Source of the DNA: Nitrospirota bacterium
GTDB taxonomy: Bacteria > Nitrospirota > Thermodesulfovibrionia > Thermodesulfovibrionales > Magnetobacteriaceae
Length of the DNA stretch: 40,500 nucleotides
Reading direction: 5' to 3'
Assembly: GCA_015233685.1 (NCBI GenBank)
Contig: JADFXF010000002.1
Coordinates: 1-40,500 of the forward strand
Of the stretch, positions 11,335 to 20,354 are shown piece by piece; within the stretch, counting starts at the first letter, position 1; every line of letters begins with the position of its first letter. The notes beneath the pieces were generated by a model. The model was not told the DNA's origin and made no database searches. It saw only the letters and a list, made by a program, of their open reading frames with translations. A program made the translations under genes and the position numbers.

Positions 11335-12439
11335 CTAACCAGTTTTCTTCCAGAATAAGTACTCTTTGATAAAGGCATCCAGCTCTCCGTTTAAGACTGC
11401 GTTTACATTTCCGGATTCATAACCTGTCCTGTGGTCTTTTACCAATCTATAGGGCTGTAATACATAAGAGCGTATCTGATTTCCCCACTGAATGATCTTT
11501 TTGTCGCCTACGATTCCCTCCATTTTTTTCCCCTGGGCGAGTATTTTGGCGTAAAGCCTTGATTTTAATATACTCATTGCCCTTTCCTTGTTTCTGTGTT
11601 GTGAGCGCTCATTTTGACAGGATACAACAATACCACTTGGGGCATGGGTAATGCGCACGGCGGATGACACCTTGTTGATGTGCTGCCCACCGGCCCCCGA
11701 CGCCCTGAACGTATCAATTCGTATATCCTCTTCTTTTATCTCTATTTCGACCTCTTTCTCCACGTCCGGATAAACCAGAACCGCGGCAAAAGAGGTATGC
11801 CTTCTTTTGTTTGAGTCAAACGGGGATATGCGCACAAGCCTGTGCACTCCTACCTCCGGCTTCAGATAGCCATAGGCATACGGGCCGTTAAATGTGATGG
11901 TAGCGCTCTTTATGCCTGCCTCATCCCCGTTTTGAACATCTATGGCCTCTGTCTTAAAGCCGTTTTTTTCGGCCCATCGAAGGTACATTCTCATAAGCAT
12001 TTGCGCCCAGTCCTGACTTTCTGTGCCACCGGCACCCGGATGGATGTCCATGATGGCGTTGTTAATATCAAGTCTGTTTGAAAGCAGGTGTTTAAGCTCC
12101 AGTTTATCTATCTTTATCTCAGTGGTTCTTAGTTTCTCCTCTATGTCTTTGACAAACAACTCGCCGTCCTCCTCGCCCAGTACGGACAGCGAATCAAACA
12201 AGTACCCAACATCCCCCGCCACATCGTCATAAGAGGATACAATGTCCTCAATATACGATTTCTTTTTTTGAAGCTCATTAAGTCGCTCATACGACGACCA
12301 TGTGCCGCTTTGAGAGAGCGTCTCGTCTATTGCCTTTATCTCTTTGAGCAGTGTATCTATTTCAAAGATAACCTCTTAGGTATGAGAGTTTTTCCTCCAG
12401 TGGCCTGACTTTCTCCTTCAATTCCATCTCAATAATCAT
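11335..12439 (-). CDS. prfB: Peptide chain release factor 2, made by programmed +1 frameshift
   Basis: RF2 recognises UGA and UAA stop codons and triggers peptide release. The second frame carries the SPF stop-codon recognition motif (RISPFDSNKRRHTSFA) and the catalytic GGQ (SGAGGQHINKVSSAVRITH). Translation starts at ATG 12439 after AAGGAG and runs 25 codons, ending LRGYL before UGA at 12364-12362. The text AGAGGT TAT CTT TGA is the standard prfB frameshift site, with slippery CTT and stop at codon 26 exactly as in E. coli. Skipping one base continues at GAA (12363-12361) to the stop at 11335, giving 367 residues (E. coli 365). RF2 thus controls its own level. The start overlaps lnt by 11 bases. 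Confidence 0.96.
12362..12376 (-). promoter_or_regulatory. prfB programmed +1 frameshift site
   Basis: On the minus strand the site reads AGAGGTTATCTTTGA. The AGAGG acts as an internal Shine-Dalgarno-like stimulator at the usual distance, CTT is the slippery codon and TGA is the regulatory stop. When RF2 is scarce the ribosome pauses at UGA and slips forward one base into the main frame. The peptide LRGYL before the stop is the conserved one. Confidence 0.93.
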
Positions 12440-13982
12440 TGCGACGTCTCCTTTTTCTCAACAAATTTACAATAATTGCCAGATTTACGATGTTGCATAT
12501 ATGGGCAAATACGCTGCCGAACACCGAATAAAACGTAATAGTCGGGTTTGTATAAATATCCCTTGTCAAAACGGCCGTCGTAAAAAGCTCCGTCTTTGCC
12601 GCAACCGCCCCTGTGCTGTCTATGAAACCGGATATGCCGGTATTGGCCGAGCGCACCACAGGTTTGCGGTTTTCGATGGCCCTGAAGACGGCCATTATAA
12701 AGTGCTGATACGGGCCGGATGTACGCCCAAACCACGCGTCGTTTGTAATAGTGACGATAAAGTCTCCGCCATACCTGTAAAATGCCCCGACAAGTTCGGG
12801 GAATGCTATTTCATAACATATAGGGGCCGAAAACGCCCCCAACGGGGTTTTAGCAACTGTAAGCGTGCTTCCCTTTGTAAAATCACCTATACCGGTTACA
12901 AGTTTATCTATAAAAAACAGCGCATCCCTTAGAGGTACATACTCCCCAAAAGGAACCAGATGAATTTTATCATAAATGCACAGAATTTTTCCAGTAGGGG
13001 CCAGAACAACGGCACTATTTGTCAGCGTATATCTGCCGTTTACATAGTCCCTGACAAGATCGGTGCCAAAGACCAGATGGATATCAAGCCGCTTTTGGAA
13101 TGACAGCAGGTCCTCGGTAAGTATTTTGTCACTCCCGAATAGAAACGGCAGCGACGACTCAGGCCAAACGATGAGTTTAGCCCCGTCTCTGGCCGCCTTT
13201 TGAGTCATAGTCTTGTAGGAGTTGAGGATTTCCGCTGTGAGTTTCTTATCCCACTTGCTGTCCTGGGCTATGTTGCCCTGGATGACGGCCACTCTAACGG
13301 GGTTAACTGCCAAATTATTGTCTAATCGCCCGTATCCATAGACCATGACAAAGGCGATAATTATGGCAAACAGGGCAAACGGCAGCAGTTTTTTATACAG
13401 CGGGTAATTTGCTGAGTTGTCTTTAATAATGAAATCAGCGATGGCGGCATTAAAAAATACAATAAGAAAAGATACGCCGTAAACACCGGTAATATCGGCA
13501 ATCTGTATCAGCGGGAGAACTTTATACTGCGTATAGCCCAAAAATGACCAGGGAAACCCGGTAAACAGCGTGCCGCGAAAATACTCAAGCCCTACCCAAA
13601 GCGAAGGCGCGCTCAGATATATGGGAATCTTAGTCCTCTTTGCAAACAGATGAAGCATCAAGCCAAACACACCGGTATAGAGGCTTTGGTAGAGAGACAG
13701 AAGTAGTACAATGGATAAACTTACGGGAAGTGGCATATGGCCGTAGTTATTTATGGAGTGTGATATCCAGTACTGGGTCAGGAAGAAATACACCACGCCC
13801 GCCGCAACACCGGCCTTAAAGGAATACACATGCCCGTTGGAGTTTAATATCGCATATAACAAGGGAACGAGGGCGACCCACGCCAACCACGAGATATCAG
13901 GCATAGGAAATGATAAATACAGAAGGACACCCGTGAAGACGGGTGGAAAAAAAGTAATCACAATTTTATTAGCAGTTCTCAT
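12429..13982 (-). CDS. lnt: Apolipoprotein N-acyltransferase
   Basis: Lnt adds the third acyl chain to the N-terminal cysteine of outer-membrane lipoproteins and works in the inner membrane. The 517-residue protein has several N-terminal hydrophobic helices (about 1-215) followed by a periplasmic nitrilase-fold domain. The catalytic triad is visible as Glu in VVWPESSLPF, Lys in YDKIHLVPFGEYVP and Cys in APICYEIAF. A final transmembrane segment lies near the C-terminus. The last bases overlap the start of prfB, so the two are likely one transcript. Presence of Lnt supports a Gram-negative cell envelope. Confidence 0.95.
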   Translation of the reverse strand: MRTANKIVITFFPPVFTGVLLYLSFPMPDISWLAWVALVPLLYAILNSNGHVYSFKAGVAAGVVYFFLTQYWISHSINNYGHMPLPVSLSIVLLLSLYQSLYTGVFGLMLHLFAKRTKIPIYLSAPSLWVGLEYFRGTLFTGFPWSFLGYTQYKVLPLIQIADITGVYGVSFLIVFFNAAIADFIIKDNSANYPLYKKLLPFALFAIIIAFVMVYGYGRLDNNLAVNPVRVAVIQGNIAQDSKWDKKLTAEILNSYKTMTQKAARDGAKLIVWPESSLPFLFGSDKILTEDLLSFQKRLDIHLVFGTDLVRDYVNGRYTLTNSAVVLAPTGKILCIYDKIHLVPFGEYVPLRDALFFIDKLVTGIGDFTKGSTLTVAKTPLGAFSAPICYEIAFPELVGAFYRYGGDFIVTITNDAWFGRTSGPYQHFIMAVFRAIENRKPVVRSANTGISGFIDSTGAVAAKTELFTTAVLTRDIYTNPTITFYSVFGSVFAHICNIVNLAIIVNLLRKRRRRNDY

Positions 13983-13986
13983 AATC

Positions 13987-14017
13987 TTGACATATCATAG
14001 GGCAAATTGTTTATAGT
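13987..14017 (+). promoter_or_regulatory. Promoter for tRNA-Phe
   Basis: TTGACA at 13987-13992 matches the -35 consensus. TATAGT at 14012-14017 is a good -10 at a 19-base spacing (18 if TTATAG is used). The tRNA begins 10 bases further on, which is a sensible distance for a short 5' leader. Confidence 0.55.
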
Positions 14018-14027
14018 ATAACTGCGT

Positions 14028-14100
14028 GGGCAGTTAGCTCAGTCGGTAGAGCAGAGGCCTGAAAAGCCTCGTGTCCGCAGTTCAATTCTGCGACTGCCCA
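14028..14100 (+). tRNA. tRNA-Phe (anticodon GAA)
   Basis: The 73-base sequence folds as a cloverleaf. The acceptor stem is GGGCAGT with ACTGCCC, the D arm contains the AGCTCAGTCGGTAGAGC pattern and the anticodon stem is GAGGC/GCCTC with loop CTGAAAA. The T arm GCAGTTCAATTCTGC has the TTCAA loop. The GAA anticodon reads UUC and UUU. The discriminator base is A and CCA is not encoded, so it must be added after transcription. The gene stands alone between lnt and hisD. Confidence 0.96.
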
Positions 14101-14174
14101 CTTTCAGAACTACTTATTATATTATACTGGATGGAATTAATGCTGGAAAATATAGCTTATTTAAGGGGATTTCA

Positions 14175-15467
14175 ATGAAAATAATAGAAAATGACAGGGA
14201 CTACAGAGAATTCATAGGGATAATAAGAGGCAGGTCAGAGGACTTTGGGATTGATATCATAGAGGACGCAAAGATTATTATAGAGGACGTAAAAAGAAAC
14301 GGCGACACCGCGGTTGAGTTATACACGAATAGATTCGATAAGTTTCAGAGGGATACCTTTAAGGTATCACAGCAGATGATAGAAGACTTCGCTGACAAGA
14401 CCGGACGCCCTTTTCTTGAGGCCCTGAATAAATCAATAGAGAGAATCAGGCAATTTCACCAAAGGCAGCTTGAGCGTTCGTGGAAGTTTCAGGATGACAA
14501 CGGGGTTGAGCTTGGCCAGCTTGTAAGGCCGCTTCAAAGGGTAGGGGTGTATGTGCCGGGAGGCAAGGCGGCATATCCCTCGTCTGTGTTGATGAACGTC
14601 ATTCCGGCGCAGATAGCCGGTGTAAAGGAAATAGCCATCTGTGTGCCATTCCCTGATGGGCAGATTGATCCATGTGTAATGGCGGCGATAAGGGCGGTGG
14701 GGGTGACAGAGGTCTATGCTATTGGCGGGGCGCAGGCCATAGCCGCGATGGCCTATGGGACGCAGACCATTAAAAAGGTTGATAAAATCGTAGGCCCTGG
14801 TAATGCGTATGTGGCGGCGGCAAAGAAGATGGTATTTGGAGCGGTGGATATAGACATGATTGCCGGGCCCTCAGAGATTGTGATAGCGGCTGACGAGACG
14901 GCGGATGAGACTTTCATAGCGGCAGACCTCTTAAGCCAGGCTGAGCATGACGAAAACGCCTCTTCAATTCTGGTTACCACATCAAGGGCGCTGGCTGAAA
15001 AAGTACTCACAGAGCTGGACGCGCAGCTTGAGAAATTGACAAGAAGGGCAATAGCTATAAAATCGTTGGAAAGCTACGGCGCTATCATAATAGCCGCGGA
15101 CACGGCGGAAATGTTTGACCGCGTTAATGAAATAGCCCCTGAACACCTTGAGATAATAACAAAGGCACAGGACAAAGACGTGGAGCTGGTAAGAAACGCG
15201 GGAGCGGTGTTCATAGGGAAATGGTCATCAGTGCCGCTGGGTGATTATGCGGCAGGCCCGAATCATGTACTGCCGACAAACGGCACGGCGAGTTTTTTTT
15301 CTCCGCTTGGCGTGTATGATTTTATAAAGCGGACGTCGCTGATAAATTTTACGGCGGCGGGATTCAAAGATATTGCCGGTACAGTGGAGGCAATGGCTGA
15401 TTCCGAGGGATTTCAAGGCCACTCAGAGGCGGTGAGGGTAAGAAAAAGGGCGCTTGCGAAAATATAA
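14175..15467 (+). CDS. hisD: Histidinol dehydrogenase
   Basis: HisD carries out the last two steps of histidine synthesis, oxidising histidinol to histidine with NAD in a zinc-dependent reaction. The 430-residue length is standard. The segments VGPGNAYVAAAK, IAGPSEIVIAADETAD and LLSQAEHDENASSILVT are family hallmarks, the last containing a zinc/active-site histidine. The C-terminal APEHLEI and the FSPLGVYDFIKRTS stretches are also typical. AAGGGGAT precedes the ATG. No other his genes are nearby, so the pathway is dispersed in this genome. Confidence 0.97.
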   Translation: MKIIENDRDYREFIGIIRGRSEDFGIDIIEDAKIIIEDVKRNGDTAVELYTNRFDKFQRDTFKVSQQMIEDFADKTGRPFLEALNKSIERIRQFHQRQLERSWKFQDDNGVELGQLVRPLQRVGVYVPGGKAAYPSSVLMNVIPAQIAGVKEIAICVPFPDGQIDPCVMAAIRAVGVTEVYAIGGAQAIAAMAYGTQTIKKVDKIVGPGNAYVAAAKKMVFGAVDIDMIAGPSEIVIAADETADETFIAADLLSQAEHDENASSILVTTSRALAEKVLTELDAQLEKLTRRAIAIKSLESYGAIIIAADTAEMFDRVNEIAPEHLEIITKAQDKDVELVRNAGAVFIGKWSSVPLGDYAAGPNHVLPTNGTASFFSPLGVYDFIKRTSLINFTAAGFKDIAGTVEAMADSEGFQGHSEAVRVRKRALAKI

Positions 15468-15499
15468 ACAAAATATTTTAGAAAGGCAACTTAAACTCC

Positions 15500-15528
15500 T
15501 TCCAATAAAATAAAAATTGCGTTATAAT
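15500..15528 (+). promoter_or_regulatory. Candidate promoter for the ftsE-ftsX block
   Basis: A perfect TATAAT lies at 15523-15528 in the gap after hisD, with a weak -35 (TTCCAA, 15500-15505) at 17-base spacing. It is 63 bases before the preferred ftsE start. The hexamer match is good for -10 and poor for -35. Confidence 0.4.
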
Positions 15529-15590
15529 AGCGCTGTGTTAAATGCTATGACATTTTTGATATGCGGGGCGTCCCAAGGGTGGCGCGCCAG

Positions 15591-16250
15591 ATGATAGAAT
15601 TAGAGAATGTGTCGAAGACCTATGGTGGCCATGCGGCGCTGAGTAATGTGTCCCTGAAGGTGGAACGCGGGGACATGGCGTTTATAACCGGCCCAAGCGG
15701 AGCGGGGAAGACCACGTTATTTAAACTCCTGTATCTTGCCGAGAAACCTGACGAAGGGACGATAACCATAGCCGGCTGTAACGCGGCTGACCTGAAGTCG
15801 TCATCCATACCGCTGGTAAGGAGAAACATCGGGGTAGTGTTTCAGGATTTTAAGCTGCTCAACAATAAGACCGTTTATGACAACATCGCCCTGACACTGA
15901 GAATTCGCGGTTTCATGGAAAGGGAAATCAAAGAACGTGTGCACAGTGTGCTTAAAATGGTAAACCTGAGGCACAAGGTGGACAACTACCCGCTGACCCT
16001 CTCAGGGGGTGAGCAGCAGCGAATCACCATAGCCAGATCAATCGTGGGAGAACCAACGGTAATGCTTGCTGATGAGCCGACAGGGAATCTCGACGAAGAG
16101 AATGAGAAAGAGATAATGAGGATATTTAAGCAGATAAACACCAAAGGCACGACCATATTGATAGCCACACATAACCGCGCACTCTATAAAAACACGGCAA
16201 GAAAGGTGTTTTTCTTAGAGGGCGGCATCTTAAAGGGGGAGGAGGAATAG
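15591..16250 (+). CDS. ftsE: Cell-division ATP-binding protein FtsE
   Basis: FtsE is the ATPase of the FtsEX complex, which sits at the septum and activates peptidoglycan hydrolases through EnvC-type partners. The protein has Walker [11 protein letters not shown], the ABC signature LSGGEQQR and Walker [15 protein letters not shown] prefer ATG 15591 ([13 protein letters not shown]), because the family starts at this point and a GGGTGG lies upstream. An in-frame ATG at 15561 would add ten residues of no known match. The stop directly abuts the GTG of ftsX. Confidence 0.95.
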   Translation: MIELENVSKTYGGHAALSNVSLKVERGDMAFITGPSGAGKTTLFKLLYLAEKPDEGTITIAGCNAADLKSSSIPLVRRNIGVVFQDFKLLNNKTVYDNIALTLRIRGFMEREIKERVHSVLKMVNLRHKVDNYPLTLSGGEQQRITIARSIVGEPTVMLADEPTGNLDEENEKEIMRIFKQINTKGTTILIATHNRALYKNTARKVFFLEGGILKGEEE

Positions 16251-17117
16251 GTGTTTTCACTAAGACTGGCCCTTCAGAGCGTCATTAAAGAGAAGTGGAT
16301 GAGTCTCCTTTCCATGCTTTCCATAGGCGTAATGCTGTTTATACTGGTATCAGTTGCCGTAATCGTATATAATGTTGAGAAGCTCACGGCGAGGCTGCCT
16401 GAGCGGCTCACCGTGATGGTCATACTGAAAGACGGCGTGACAAGCGAGGAAAACAAGGCCGTGCTGGCGGCGATTAAGGCTGAGCCGACGGTTAAGGTGG
16501 TGACATTCGTGTCAAAGGAAAAGGCCCTTGACGAGCTGAGAAGATCATTAAAAAAGGATGACTTTATCCTCAAGGGTTTTGCGGATAATCCCCTGTTCGA
16601 TTCGTTTGACGTGAAGATAAAAAGTGAAGGTGTACGTGTGGAGGATGTCAAGCGGCTGATACAGAAGATAAAGTCTATGAAGGCGGTGGATGACGTGGAA
16701 TATGGGGAGGCGCTGATGGACTCTGTCTACGCGTTAAAGAGCGGGTTGAGGGCGTTGGGGCTTAGCATAGGGATTGTCTTTGTGTGTTCGGTTACGTTTA
16801 TATGTTACACGACGGTGAAGATACTTTTTTACAGGCATAAGGAAGAGATAGAGGTGTATAAACTTCTTGGCGCGACGAGGTGGTTTGTGAGGGCGCCGTT
16901 TTTCATAGAAGGCAGTATAATAGGCATTTTTGGTGGGGTAATGGGTTCGGGGATGCTGATGGGGTTTTATTATTATTTTCTTAGAAAGCTGGTGGCGGAT
17001 ATACCGATGTTTGCGTTTATGAGCATACCGGTGCAGTTTATGTACATGCTGCCGGCAGTCGGGATGTTGCTGGGGTTGGGCGGGTCGGTGTTGGCACTTG
17101 GAAGGCTGAAGTATTAG
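16251..17117 (+). CDS. ftsX: Cell-division protein FtsX
   Basis: FtsX is the membrane part of FtsEX. The 288-residue protein has an N-terminal transmembrane helix (about 20-43), an extracytoplasmic domain (about 45-165) and three further helices typical of the FtsX permease fold. The KLLGATRWFVRAPFFIEG stretch is a recognised element of the family. It starts with GTG right after the ftsE stop, with a GGGGGAGGAGG ribosome site inside the end of ftsE. It precedes its probable partner, the EnvC-like protein, by one base. Confidence 0.93.
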   Translation: MFSLRLALQSVIKEKWMSLLSMLSIGVMLFILVSVAVIVYNVEKLTARLPERLTVMVILKDGVTSEENKAVLAAIKAEPTVKVVTFVSKEKALDELRRSLKKDDFILKGFADNPLFDSFDVKIKSEGVRVEDVKRLIQKIKSMKAVDDVEYGEALMDSVYALKSGLRALGLSIGIVFVCSVTFICYTTVKILFYRHKEEIEVYKLLGATRWFVRAPFFIEGSIIGIFGGVMGSGMLMGFYYYFLRKLVADIPMFAFMSIPVQFMYMLPAVGMLLGLGGSVLALGRLKY

Positions 17118-17118
17118 A

Positions 17119-18270
17119 ATGCGTAAGGCGGTGCTGCCGATAATTGTTTTGGTGTTGATTCATGGCATAGTATTAGCGCCGGTGTTTGCCGCTGAGGTTG
17201 CCAATGACAAGTATAAAAAGATTCAGGAAGAGATAAAAATCCACAAGGACAAATTGGAGCACTCAGAGAAGAAAGAGCTGAGTGTTATGGATGAGCTGGA
17301 GAAGGCTGACAATGATTTACGGCAAATCACGCGCCAGATTGAAAAAGAAAGGGCGCAGGTAACCGAGCTGGAGGAAAACATAAAGACAGTAAGGCAGGAG
17401 ATGGCAACGGCCGAAAAGACGATTACGGCGCTGCGCGCTTCACTGAAGAGCCGACTGCAGGTAATACAGCGCTACGGCTATGACGTTGACAAGGTTGTGA
17501 TAATATTAAACATGGACAGTTTTTACGAGATGTTAAGGACGACGAGATATTTGTCGAAGATGTCTGGCAGTGAATATAAGCAGATGGGGATTTACCAGGA
17601 GCAGTCAAATAAGCTGTTGGAAAAGGAGAAGAAATTGCAGGCGCTCGCCTCACAGTTAAAGTTGAAGGCGGATAAATTAAAAAGCTCCGAGGCTGACCTT
17701 GCACAGAAGAAAAAAGAAAGAGAGGACATACTACTGGCCGTGAGAAAGGAAAAGGCCTTATACAGCTCAATGCTGAAAGAGCTGGAGTCAACGTCAAATC
17801 GTTTTAACGGCCTGTTGGAAAAGGAAAAGAAAGAGAGTGATTTGACAGTGTCCGGCAAGGAATTCAAAAACCTGAAGGGAAGTTTGTCGTGGCCAGTACA
17901 GGGCCACGTGTCCATTCCATATGGGTCGCACAATGACCCCCAGTTTAAGACCCCCGTTTACAGAAACGGGATATATATAAGTTCTGAACAGGATTCAACT
18001 GTAAGGGCAGTTTACGACGGCAAGGTGGTGTTTGCGGATGTGTTCAAAGGGCTTGGGCAGGTGGTAATCTTGAGCCACGGCATGGGCTACCATACCGTGT
18101 ACGCCAATCTCAACGGTATGTTTACCAAGGTTGGCGATATAGTGAAGACTAAAAGCCAGATAGGAAACGCCGGGACATCAAGCTTAATAAACGCCGTGGG
18201 GATATATTTTGAGATCAGATATAAGGGAAAACCGATTAATCCATTACAGTGGTTGAAAAGGGAGAATTAG
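17119..18270 (+). CDS. EnvC-like murein hydrolase activator with degenerate LytM domain
   Basis: The 383-residue protein begins with a signal peptide (cleavage likely after VFAAE). A long charged coiled coil (about 30-245) follows, then a LytM/M23 domain (about 255-380). In active M23 enzymes zinc is bound by HxxxD, a Y-H-L histidine and HxH. Here the matching positions read RNGIYIS, VYANL and GIYFE, so all the ligands are lost. This is the hallmark of EnvC/NlpD-type regulators that activate amidases instead of cutting peptidoglycan. The location right after ftsEX supports a role downstream of FtsX at the septum. No amidase gene is in the window. Confidence 0.9.
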   Translation: MRKAVLPIIVLVLIHGIVLAPVFAAEVANDKYKKIQEEIKIHKDKLEHSEKKELSVMDELEKADNDLRQITRQIEKERAQVTELEENIKTVRQEMATAEKTITALRASLKSRLQVIQRYGYDVDKVVIILNMDSFYEMLRTTRYLSKMSGSEYKQMGIYQEQSNKLLEKEKKLQALASQLKLKADKLKSSEADLAQKKKEREDILLAVRKEKALYSSMLKELESTSNRFNGLLEKEKKESDLTVSGKEFKNLKGSLSWPVQGHVSIPYGSHNDPQFKTPVYRNGIYISSEQDSTVRAVYDGKVVFADVFKGLGQVVILSHGMGYHTVYANLNGMFTKVGDIVKTKSQIGNAGTSSLINAVGIYFEIRYKGKPINPLQWLKREN

Positions 18271-18278
18271 GAGGATGA

Positions 18279-19595
18279 ATGAGTAAGAGCGTGCGGTTTT
18301 GGATAATATGGATGATATTGCCGACGATAGTCTTAGTTGGGGTGTTCGTAGGAAGTGGTGTAATGATAGGCAAGTGGGCGGTTAGGTCGGTAAGTGCCGA
18401 ATCGGACACATATCAGGAGCTGAAGTTGTTTACTGAGGTCATATCTATAATAAAAAGCAATTACGTAGAGGAAGTAAAGTCTAAGGACCTGATATACGGC
18501 GCGCTCAAGGGGATGTTGAACTCACTTGATCCACATTCGAGTTTTATGACTCCGGATTTGTTTAAAGAAATGAAGGTGGATACAAAGGGTGAGTTTGGAG
18601 GCGTTGGCATACAAATAGGGAAAAAGAGTGCGATGATAACCGTCATTTCGCCGATTGAGGACACGCCCGCCTACCAGGCCGGCATAAAGGCAGGCGACAC
18701 AATCGTAAAGATAAACGGGGAATCCACTGAGAAAATGACGCTCTACGACGCGGTGAGCAAGATGCGCGGGGCAAAAGGCTCAAAGGTAACGGTAACAATA
18801 ATGAGGGAAGACTGGAAAGAGCCGAGGGACTTCACGCTGGTACGCGATACGATAAAGGTTAAGAGCGTTAAATATAAGGTAATCAACGAAGATGTCGGCT
18901 ATGTGAAAGTAAACCAGTTTCAGGAAAAGACGGTGTCCGATTTAGAGAAGGCGCTGGCAGCTTTGAAAGAAAAAAAGGTAACCTCGTTGCTGCTGGATTT
19001 GAGAAACGACCCGGGCGGCCTCCTGCAGGGGGCGGTAGGGGTTGCGGAGCAGTTTTTGCCGCCGGACAAGCTGGTGGTATACATAAAGGACAGGACGGGC
19101 GAAAAGAAGGAGTTTTTTACAGAAGGCGATGGCAAGTACGAGAAACTCCCTATGGTTGTGATGGTAAACGAGGGCAGCGCCTCTGCGTCAGAGATAGTTG
19201 CCGGAGCGCTGAAGGACTGGAACAGGGCAATTGTATTAGGAACCACGACATTTGGAAAAGGCTCCGTGCAGAGCGTCCTTCCACTTTCTGACGGTTCGGG
19301 ATTGCGCCTGACAACGGCACGCTATTACACGCCAAAGGGGACGTCCATACAGAACACGGGCATTACGCCGGATATAGTGGTGAAGCAAAAGGCCGACAAG
19401 AGCAAGGAACGCCCGGTGATGAGAGAAAAAGATTTAAAAGGCCATCTTGAAAACGAACAGGCGGAAGAGAAGGACCCCGAAGAGACAGAGGCCGCTCCCC
19501 TGGAGGTGGACGAAAAGGATGACGTACAACTTCAGCGCGCCGTAGATATTCTAAAGACATGGGACGTGATGAAGAAATTTAATAAGGCCGCTTAG
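18279..19595 (+). CDS. C-terminal processing peptidase (S41 family, CtpA/Prc-like)
   Basis: This 438-residue periplasmic serine protease has an N-terminal signal or anchor helix (about 8-31), a PDZ domain (about 100-185) that recognises C-termini, and an S41 catalytic domain. The Ser/Lys dyad is Ser302 (NEGSASASEI) and Lys327 (TFGKGSVQ), 25 residues apart as in E. coli Prc. A charged acidic region lies near the C-terminus. Ctp proteases degrade or process envelope proteins, including peptidoglycan hydrolases, which suits its place after the EnvC-like gene. AGGAGG precedes ATG 18279. Confidence 0.94.
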   Translation: MSKSVRFWIIWMILPTIVLVGVFVGSGVMIGKWAVRSVSAESDTYQELKLFTEVISIIKSNYVEEVKSKDLIYGALKGMLNSLDPHSSFMTPDLFKEMKVDTKGEFGGVGIQIGKKSAMITVISPIEDTPAYQAGIKAGDTIVKINGESTEKMTLYDAVSKMRGAKGSKVTVTIMREDWKEPRDFTLVRDTIKVKSVKYKVINEDVGYVKVNQFQEKTVSDLEKALAALKEKKVTSLLLDLRNDPGGLLQGAVGVAEQFLPPDKLVVYIKDRTGEKKEFFTEGDGKYEKLPMVVMVNEGSASASEIVAGALKDWNRAIVLGTTTFGKGSVQSVLPLSDGSGLRLTTARYYTPKGTSIQNTGITPDIVVKQKADKSKERPVMREKDLKGHLENEQAEEKDPEETEAAPLEVDEKDDVQLQRAVDILKTWDVMKKFNKAA

Positions 19596-19599
19596 AAGC

Positions 19600-20301
19600 G
19601 TGTCAAGGGTAATATTTGACATAGAGACGGCCGGGGCGGACCTTGAGTCTTTTGACCCCGAAGTGCAGGAGTATCTGTTAAAGCTGGCTAAGACGGAGGA
19701 GGAGATTCAATTGGTAAGAGAGAGTCTCTCCTTCTATCCCAACACCGCCGTGATTGTGGCCATCGGTATGTTAAATCCTGACACCGAAAAGGGCGTGGTG
19801 TATTATCAGTCGGCTGAGGCGCAAGACAGAGCCGCCGAACCCGCCGAGGAAAACGGGATTACCTACCGCCCCTGCACAGAAAAGGAAATCATTGAGGGGT
19901 TTTGGGATGTGATAAGAAAATATGACAAATTTGTCACATTCAACGGCCGTGGATTTGACTGCCCGTTTATAATGATTCGCTCCGCCGTACACAATGTCAG
20001 GCCGACACGGGACTTATTGCCAAACCGGTTTGGCAACGAACACATTGATTTGCTTGATAAGCTGACATTTTACGGCGCCGCCCGAAGGCGCTTCAGCATG
20101 GACATGTGGTGCCGGACTTTTGGCATAAAAAGCCCAAAATCCGAGGGTGTTACGGGCTATGACGTCAAGGACATGTTTAAGGCCGGCAGATGTAAGGAGA
20201 TAGCCGTCTACTGTGCCAGGGATTTGTGGGCTACGAGGGAGCTGCTCTTTAAATGGGAAGGTTATGTAAAGTACCCGCCCGAAGGATTAAAAAGCAGCTG
20301 A
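19600..20301 (+). CDS. Predicted 3'-5' exonuclease, DEDDy/RNase H-like fold
   Basis: The 233-residue protein shows the three exonuclease motifs: FDIETAG near the N-terminus, FNGRGFDCPF in the middle and YCARDLWATREL near the C-terminus. These supply the four acidic metal ligands and the tyrosine of DEDDy enzymes. This resembles the standalone PolB-like 3'-5' exonuclease family, whose physiological substrate is not well defined. It starts at GTG 19600, four bases after the protease stop, with only a weak ribosome site, so it depends on the operon. Function beyond nuclease class is not certain. Confidence 0.85.
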   Translation: MSRVIFDIETAGADLESFDPEVQEYLLKLAKTEEEIQLVRESLSFYPNTAVIVAIGMLNPDTEKGVVYYQSAEAQDRAAEPAEENGITYRPCTEKEIIEGFWDVIRKYDKFVTFNGRGFDCPFIMIRSAVHNVRPTRDLLPNRFGNEHIDLLDKLTFYGAARRRFSMDMWCRTFGIKSPKSEGVTGYDVKDMFKAGRCKEIAVYCARDLWATRELLFKWEGYVKYPPEGLKSS

Positions 20302-20354
20302 TTTAAACCGCCTCTCGCATTCTATTCATATCTTTCAGAACTCACTAACTTTAC

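Noticed and set aside
12222-12222. GTG at 12222 as prfB start
   Set aside because: Removes the conserved N-terminal domain; the frameshift site and SD at 12439 explain the full protein.
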